NCBI GenBank assembly: GCA_958296075.1
Contig: CATQHW010000001.1
Location: 62,001-126,000, forward strand
DNA length: 64,000 nucleotides
Source: an uncultured Spirochaetia bacterium
Lineage (GTDB): Bacteria; Spirochaetota; Spirochaetia; SZUA-6; Bin103
Direction of reading: 5' to 3'
A model generated the notes under the pieces. That model did not search any database. It was not told the DNA's origin and worked only from the letters and a program-made list of their open reading frames with translations. Position numbers and translations under genes: made by a program. Every line of letters begins with the position of its first letter. The first letter of the stretch is position 1. This document shows positions 59,605-64,000 of this stretch, piece after piece.

Positions 59605-61379
59605 CGTGGCTGCATGACGCCCTGCGGGCGCGGTGGCAGCTTCTCCGTGCCGTCGAGGGGCACGTGCGCCTGCTGCGGGGAGCGGTCGCCGCCCTGGTCG
59701 CCGTACGGGTGGTGCTGGTGGCCTCGGCGCTGGTACCGCCGTTGCTGCTTGGCGCGCTGGTCGACCGGGTGGTGATCGCCGGACACGCCGCACTGCTTCC
59801 CTGGCTCCTCGGCGCGTTCGGCCTAGTGTATGTGGTCGAGACGGCGGCGATGGCTGTCGAGCGGGCGGCCCGCAGCCGGATGCTGGGCATGATGACGTTG
59901 CGCCTGCGCCACCGCAACTTCTCGGCGGCCCTGCGCGCGCCCGACTCGGCCGGGTCGGGCGATCTCAAGCGCGCCGTGGAGGAGGACGTCGAGCAGATCG
60001 GCCCGGCGTTTGACAGCCACGTCATCCAGGCGGCGTTCATCGTCGTGCGCATGGCGGTGCTCGCCGCGCTGCTCGCGGCCTTGAGTTGGCATCTGGCGGC
60101 CATCGCCCTGGGTGCCTCGGTCGTCGTGACGTTCGCCGTGGGCGTCTTCTCCGGCGGCGCCCGGCGAGTGGGCGTCGAGCAGCGGGCGGCGATGGGAGCG
60201 TTCGACGACTGGCTGCACCGGTCGATCCGGCGCTGGCGGGAGACCAAGGCGCTGCAGCGCGAGCGCCGCGAGCTGGCCGCCATGGGGCGGCAGTACCGGC
60301 CGGTGCAGCACGCGATGAGCGCCGCCCAGTTCTATCACTGGGGCGCGGACGCGGTGGGACGAGCCGTCGACGATCTCGCCGCTCGAGCGGTGCTCTACTT
60401 CATCGGCGCGCTCCTCATTTTCGGCGGCTTCATCACCGCCGGAGTGCTGCTCGCCTTCGTTCGCTACTACCTTGCCTTCGCCGGGGCGATCCAGGAGTTG
60501 CGCGCGAACGACGTGAGCTTCCAGGCGGCCCGCGCGCCGATCCGGCGCGCCCTCGAAACGGGCGCCGACCTGCCGTCACGCGGTGACCTGCGCGCGGAGC
60601 ACGCCGCGACCTCCCGGAAGCGTTCGTTGCCGCCGGCGATCGTCGCGCGGCAGATCAGCTTTGGCGAACGGCTCGCCCCGGGGCGGCCGGCGGGAGCACG
60701 GATACTGGACCGCATCGACCTCTCGGTGCCCGGCAACGCGTTGCTCGCCATCGTCGGGGAGAGCGGCAGCGGCAAGACGACGTTGGCCCGCGTGCTGGCC
60801 GGCGAGATCGCCGCCGACAGCGGATCGGTCCTGGTCGGCGGCGCCCCGGTCCGGTCGCTCAGCGAGCGCGAGCGCTTCGACACCTTCGCGTACGTGGGCG
60901 ACGACAGCGCGGTCCTGAACATCTCCGTGCGGGAGAACCTGCTGCTCGCGGACGCGGCGCTGCCGGACGGCGAACTGCGCCGCGCTCTCTCCGCCGTCGC
61001 CCTGGAAGAGGAGATCGACGCGATGGACCACGGGCTCGACACGCCGATCGGCGAGCTCGGCGCCAAGCTGTCGGGCGGCCAGCGGCAGCGCCTGCTGCTG
61101 GCGCGCGCCATCCTTTCGGACCGGCCGATCCTGCTGCTCGACGAGGCGACGTCGCAGGTCGACCCGCGCACCGATGCCAGGGTGCACGACGCGCTGCGAA
61201 GGCTGCGGAGCCGCAAGAGCGTCATCACCATCTCGCACCGCTTGGCCACCGTGCTCAACGCCGACACGATTGCGGTGCTCGAACGCGGCCGGCTGGTGGC
61301 GGCCGGCGCACCCGCCGACCTGCTGGAAACGAGCGCCGAATACCGCCGCCTCTTCGCCCGCCAGCAATCCCTGGACTGA
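59601..61379 (+). CDS. ABC exporter half-transporter (canonical partner)
   Basis: The GTG at 59601 overlaps the previous stop (GTGA). The 592-residue product has a membrane domain (about 15-310) and an ATPase with Walker A GESGSGKTT, signature LSGGQRQRLLLARAIL, Walker B ILLLDEATSQVDPR and H-loop TISHRLAT. The Q-loop region reads YVGDDSAVLNISVRENLL rather than the usual glutamine-rich form. It would pair with the upstream half-transporter. Confidence 0.9.
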   Translation: MTWLHDALRARWQLLRAVEGHVRLLRGAVAALVAVRVVLVASALVPPLLLGALVDRVVIAGHAALLPWLLGAFGLVYVVETAAMAVERAARSRMLGMMTLRLRHRNFSAALRAPDSAGSGDLKRAVEEDVEQIGPAFDSHVIQAAFIVVRMAVLAALLAALSWHLAAIALGASVVVTFAVGVFSGGARRVGVEQRAAMGAFDDWLHRSIRRWRETKALQRERRELAAMGRQYRPVQHAMSAAQFYHWGADAVGRAVDDLAARAVLYFIGALLIFGGFITAGVLLAFVRYYLAFAGAIQELRANDVSFQAARAPIRRALETGADLPSRGDLRAEHAATSRKRSLPPAIVARQISFGERLAPGRPAGARILDRIDLSVPGNALLAIVGESGSGKTTLARVLAGEIAADSGSVLVGGAPVRSLSERERFDTFAYVGDDSAVLNISVRENLLLADAALPDGELRRALSAVALEEEIDAMDHGLDTPIGELGAKLSGGQRQRLLLARAILSDRPILLLDEATSQVDPRTDARVHDALRRLRSRKSVITISHRLATVLNADTIAVLERGRLVAAGAPADLLETSAEYRRLFARQQSLD

Positions 61380-61433
61380 CCGGGCCGGCGGTGGCGGTGG
61401 CGGCGCTCGCCGGTCGCCGTTACCCTTCCAGGA

Positions 61434-62483
61434 ATGATTCGCATTGGAGTCATCGGCGCAGGCGGCATCGCCATGGGAAGCTGCCGCGCCTTTGCCGAGC
61501 ACCCGGAAGCGGAGATCGTCGCCGTCGCCGAGCCGAACGGTGAGCGGGCCGCGGAGTTCGCGCTGCGCTACGACACCGTGACGCAGGTAGTCGCGGAGCC
61601 GGAGCGGCTGCTCGCCATCGACGAAATCGACGCGGTCTACGTCGCCACGCCGAACTACCTGCACGCGCCGCTGTCGGCCATGGCGCTGCAGGCCGGCAAG
61701 CACGTGCTGCAGGAGAAGCCGCTGGCCCTGAGCCTGGAGGACGCAGCGCCGCTGGCCGCCGCCGCGCGCGCGGCGGACACGCACTTCATGCTCGGTATGA
61801 ACCAGCGCTTCGCGGCGCCGGTACAGCGCGCTCGGCAGCTCATGCAGGCCGGCCGGATCGGCCGCGCCTACCACTGCAAGGCGTACTGGCGGCGCCGCGC
61901 CGGCATCCCCGGGATCGGGAGCTGGTTCACCCGCAAGGAGCTGTCCGGCGGCGGCGCGCTGCTCGATCTCGGTGTCCACATGCTGGACGACGCCTTCTAC
62001 GTGCTCGGCAACTTCCGGCCGCGCTCTGTGTCGGGGGCGATCTACGCCGAGTTCGGCAATCGCGGGCTCGGCGAGGGCGGCTGGGGCCCGTCCGCGCGGT
62101 CGGGTCGGACGTACGACGTGGAAGACTTCGCCGCGGCGGTCATCAAGCTCGACGGCGGCGCCACGGTGCTGCTGGAGGCGGCATGGGCGATGCATCTGGA
62201 CCGGGCCGGCGACATGAACGTGGAGTTGTACGGCACCGAGGGGGCGATCGACACCTACGGCGAGCGGCTCTGCCGCCGGGAGACCGACGGCTACCACATC
62301 GTCGAGTCGCCGGACGCGGGCGGCTTGGCCTACCCGCACGCCGACCGCATGCACCACTTCGTCAACGTCATCCTGGGGCGCGAAGAGCCGTGCGTCACGC
62401 TCGATCAGGCGCTCAGCGTGCAGCGCGTCCTGGACGCGATCTATCGGTCGGCCGCCACCGGCCGCGAAGTCATCCTGGACTGA
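61434..62483 (+). CDS. Gfo/Idh/MocA-family oxidoreductase
   Basis: The ATG at 61434 starts a 349-residue protein with Rossmann motif RIGVIGAGGIAMGSCRAF, then VATPNYLHAPLSAMALQAGK, the QEKPLALS motif (EKP, Glu-Lys), GMNQRFAAPVQRARQL and GGGALLDLGVHMLDDAFYVL, the catalytic His/Asp helix. It is a predicted NAD(P)-dependent sugar or polyol dehydrogenase with unknown substrate. It is followed 22 bases later by a nitroreductase gene on the same strand, possibly cotranscribed. Confidence 0.9.
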   Translation: MIRIGVIGAGGIAMGSCRAFAEHPEAEIVAVAEPNGERAAEFALRYDTVTQVVAEPERLLAIDEIDAVYVATPNYLHAPLSAMALQAGKHVLQEKPLALSLEDAAPLAAAARAADTHFMLGMNQRFAAPVQRARQLMQAGRIGRAYHCKAYWRRRAGIPGIGSWFTRKELSGGGALLDLGVHMLDDAFYVLGNFRPRSVSGAIYAEFGNRGLGEGGWGPSARSGRTYDVEDFAAAVIKLDGGATVLLEAAWAMHLDRAGDMNVELYGTEGAIDTYGERLCRRETDGYHIVESPDAGGLAYPHADRMHHFVNVILGREEPCVTLDQALSVQRVLDAIYRSAATGREVILD

Positions 62484-62505
62484 CTCGCCGGACTGCCGGA
62501 GGATC

Positions 62506-63108
62506 ATGACCTATATGGACCGAACCAACCCACGTATCGCGACGGCCGACGTCGAGCCGCTGTTCGTCAACCGCTGGTCACCGCGCTCGTTCTCGACCGA
62601 ACCGCTGACCGATGGCGATCGCGCCGCGCTGTTCGAAGCGGCGCGCTGGGCGCCTTCCTCATTCAACCGGCAGCCCTGGCTGTTCCTGTATGAGACCGAC
62701 GGACCGGACCGGCCGCTGTTCGATTCGATCCTGCTGCCGGGCAACCGCGCCTGGGCGGCGCGCGCGCCGCTCATCGGGTTCATCTTCGCCAACACCACGA
62801 CGGCGGACGGCAAGCGGCCCCGCACCGCTCAGTTCGACACCGGCGCTGCCTGGATGTCGCTCGCCTTGCAGGCGACTGCGCGCGGCATCTCCGTCCACGG
62901 CATGGCCGGGATCGATCGCGACGCCGCCTACGCGAAGCTCGGCGTGGATGCCCGGTTCTACACGGTGATGTGCGGCTTCGTCGCCGGCCGCATCGGCCCG
63001 CCGGACGCGCTGCCCGAGGAGTTGCGCGAACGGGAGTACCCGAACGACCGCAAGCCGACCGAGGACGTAGCCCGCCGCGGCGCGCTGCGGCCCGGCCCCA
63101 ACGGCTGA
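62506..63108 (+). CDS. Nitroreductase-family protein
   Basis: The 200-residue FMN-dependent oxidoreductase has RWSPRSFSTEPLTDGDRAAL, EAARWAPSSFNRQPWLFLYE (the FMN-contacting SSxNxQPW motif) and a C-terminal GMAGIDRDAAYAKLGVDARF helix. Such enzymes reduce nitro- or quinone-like substrates with NAD(P)H. The ATG at 62506 is 10 bases after GGAGG. The last 15 residues form an Arg-rich tail. Confidence 0.9.
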   Translation: MTYMDRTNPRIATADVEPLFVNRWSPRSFSTEPLTDGDRAALFEAARWAPSSFNRQPWLFLYETDGPDRPLFDSILLPGNRAWAARAPLIGFIFANTTTADGKRPRTAQFDTGAAWMSLALQATARGISVHGMAGIDRDAAYAKLGVDARFYTVMCGFVAGRIGPPDALPEELREREYPNDRKPTEDVARRGALRPGPNG

Positions 63109-63124
63109 ACCGCGCCTGCGCCGC

Positions 63125-64000
63125 CTACTCCGGGTGACGCGGCCGGCGGACGGTCACGGCGTGGGCCAGGAGCGGGCCGCCCGGGTCGTGCAGGTCGGCG
63201 CGGGCGAGGACCTCCAGGCCGCGGCTCGCCGTCTCCCCGAGCAGGCGCTGCAGGCCGGCGCGGTCCGGCGCTGCCGCGAGCAGCTCGGCCAACCGTCCCT
63301 CCCGCGCCCGTAGCGCGCCGTCGAGGTCGGCCAGCGCACGACCGCAATCCCGCGCGCCGGCCGGACCGAGCGGGTCGCCCGGTTCCGGTATGGCGCCGGT
63401 CAACGCGTCGCGCAGCGCTGCCGGCACTTCCCGCAACGTGGCTACCGGCCGGCGTTCCGGTTGGGCGTCGGCCAGGCGCTCCAGTCGCAGAAACTCGCGT
63501 CCGAACCGATTCCAGGCGGCGAGCCGGGCAGGCAGAGACGCGGCGCCGCCGCTGACCGCCGCCACGGTGCGCGCGGCGTCGAACAGCTCCCGCGTCTCAC
63601 GCAGGTGCGCCAGCTCCACGGCGGCGCCCGACACCACCGCCGACTCTTGCAGATGGATCACGAACGCCGCCCGGCCGCCGGGCCGCAGCACCCGCCGCAC
63701 CTCCGCCGCGATCAGGGACGGGTCGCCGTACTCGAAGGCGAACTGTCCGGTGACCAGGCAGAAGTACCCGGCGTCGAACGGCGTGCGGGCCATCGACGTG
63801 CCGGGATGGAAGGTCACCGCCGCCGCGGCATCCCGGTAACGCGCGGGCAGCGACCGGAGCGGATCGATGCTCGCGCGGTCGACGCCGTGTATCTCCCACC
63901 TCGCTCCCCGCGCCGCGGCGGTCTCGGCGGCCAGCAACGCCACGGCGCCGTTGCCGCAGCCCAGGTCGAGGATCCGCGCCCGGCCGCCGAGCGCCGCCAA
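63125..64000 (-). CDS. Class I SAM-dependent methyltransferase, truncated by window edge
   Basis: The open frame runs off the window at 64000, so the N-terminus may be missing. The first residues include SAM motif I RARILDLGCGNGAVALLAA, followed by the acidic-ribose region HGVDRASID and YFCLVTGQFAFEYGDPSL, a Rossmann-like methyltransferase core. EVRRVLRPGGRAAFVIHLQ is the characteristic strand-loop of small-molecule methyltransferases. The C-terminal third (from about residue 200) is helical and not assigned. Confidence 0.8.
   Translation of the reverse strand: MAALGGRARILDLGCGNGAVALLAAETAAARGARWEIHGVDRASIDPLRSLPARYRDAAAAVTFHPGTSMARTPFDAGYFCLVTGQFAFEYGDPSLIAAEVRRVLRPGGRAAFVIHLQESAVVSGAAVELAHLRETRELFDAARTVAAVSGGAASLPARLAAWNRFGREFLRLERLADAQPERRPVATLREVPAALRDALTGAIPEPGDPLGPAGARDCGRALADLDGALRAREGRLAELLAAAPDRAGLQRLLGETASRGLEVLARADLHDPGGPLLAHAVTVRRPRHPE

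Overview
This is a GC-rich (mostly about 65-70% G+C) bacterial chromosomal window. No rRNA or tRNA gene was seen that would fix the taxon. The gene stock includes four Gfo/Idh/MocA oxidoreductases, three phytanoyl-CoA dioxygenase-like enzymes, HpcH/HpaI aldolases, inositol-type catabolic genes, an AAA-ATPase/PD-(D/E)XK protein and a Tro-type metal transporter with a DtxR-fused permease. That mix suggests a free-living or sponge/sediment-associated heterotroph, possibly a spirochaete relative, but this is only a hint.

Layout. 1-5625: carbohydrate/inositol-type catabolism (ThuA-like fragment, Gfo/Idh/MocA, aldolase, EamA transporter, TIM-barrel isomerase, IolG-like dehydrogenase). 5762-10572: a CRISPR array of 62 full 37-nt repeats plus one degenerate terminal repeat. 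The repeat ends in ATTGAAAC on the minus strand, so transcription runs from a leader at 10573-10859 leftwards. 10860-16302, minus strand: cas2, cas1, a Csb2/Cas6-like gene, a reverse transcriptase, a DUF1232 mini-protein, a glycine-zipper membrane protein, a CARF-sigma54 activator and a decayed DUF1232 gene. Two consensus -24/-12 sigma54 promoters lie on the same strand. 16555-18105, plus strand: an AT-richer CARF-HEPN ribonuclease. 18508-27555, minus strand: a complete type III-D-variant (III-Dv-like) effector operon with Cas10, Cas7-Cas5-Cas11 fusion, Cas7-2x, Csx19 and Cas7-insertion, ending in a truncated group II intron RT. cas10 is interrupted by one in-frame amber codon near its 5' end. 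27653-32967: accessory genes (DHH phosphoesterase-like, tandem PD-(D/E)XK-like paralogues, a very G-poor gene, AAA-ATPase/nuclease).

33045-37844: a branched-chain-amino-acid-type ABC transporter whose binding protein and LivH permease are one polypeptide. 37947-47630: SDR, an inositol-type operon (Gfo/Idh, PTS EIIA-like, IolD), RecQ, a dioxygenase, an M20 peptidase and an aldolase. 47690-51951: Mn/Zn/Fe Tro-type transporter under a palindromic operator, with a DtxR-like domain fused to one permease. 51848-57134: alcohol dehydrogenase, amidohydrolase, two dioxygenases, a VOC protein and a hypothetical. 57248-61379: heterodimeric ABC exporter. 61434-64000: Gfo/Idh/MocA, nitroreductase and the edge of a methyltransferase.

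How the defence genes may work together (inference). The III-Dv complex would detect target RNA and, if full-length Cas10 is made, its GGDD palm could synthesise cyclic oligoadenylate. That signal would activate the CARF-HEPN RNase. It may also activate the CARF-sigma54 protein, which could then fire the two sigma54 promoters in front of itself and the RT-Cas1-Cas2 adaptation genes. This would be an alarm-induced memory-acquisition circuit. Many spacers read as sense protein-coding sequence opposite to the inferred crRNA strand, which fits RNA targeting.
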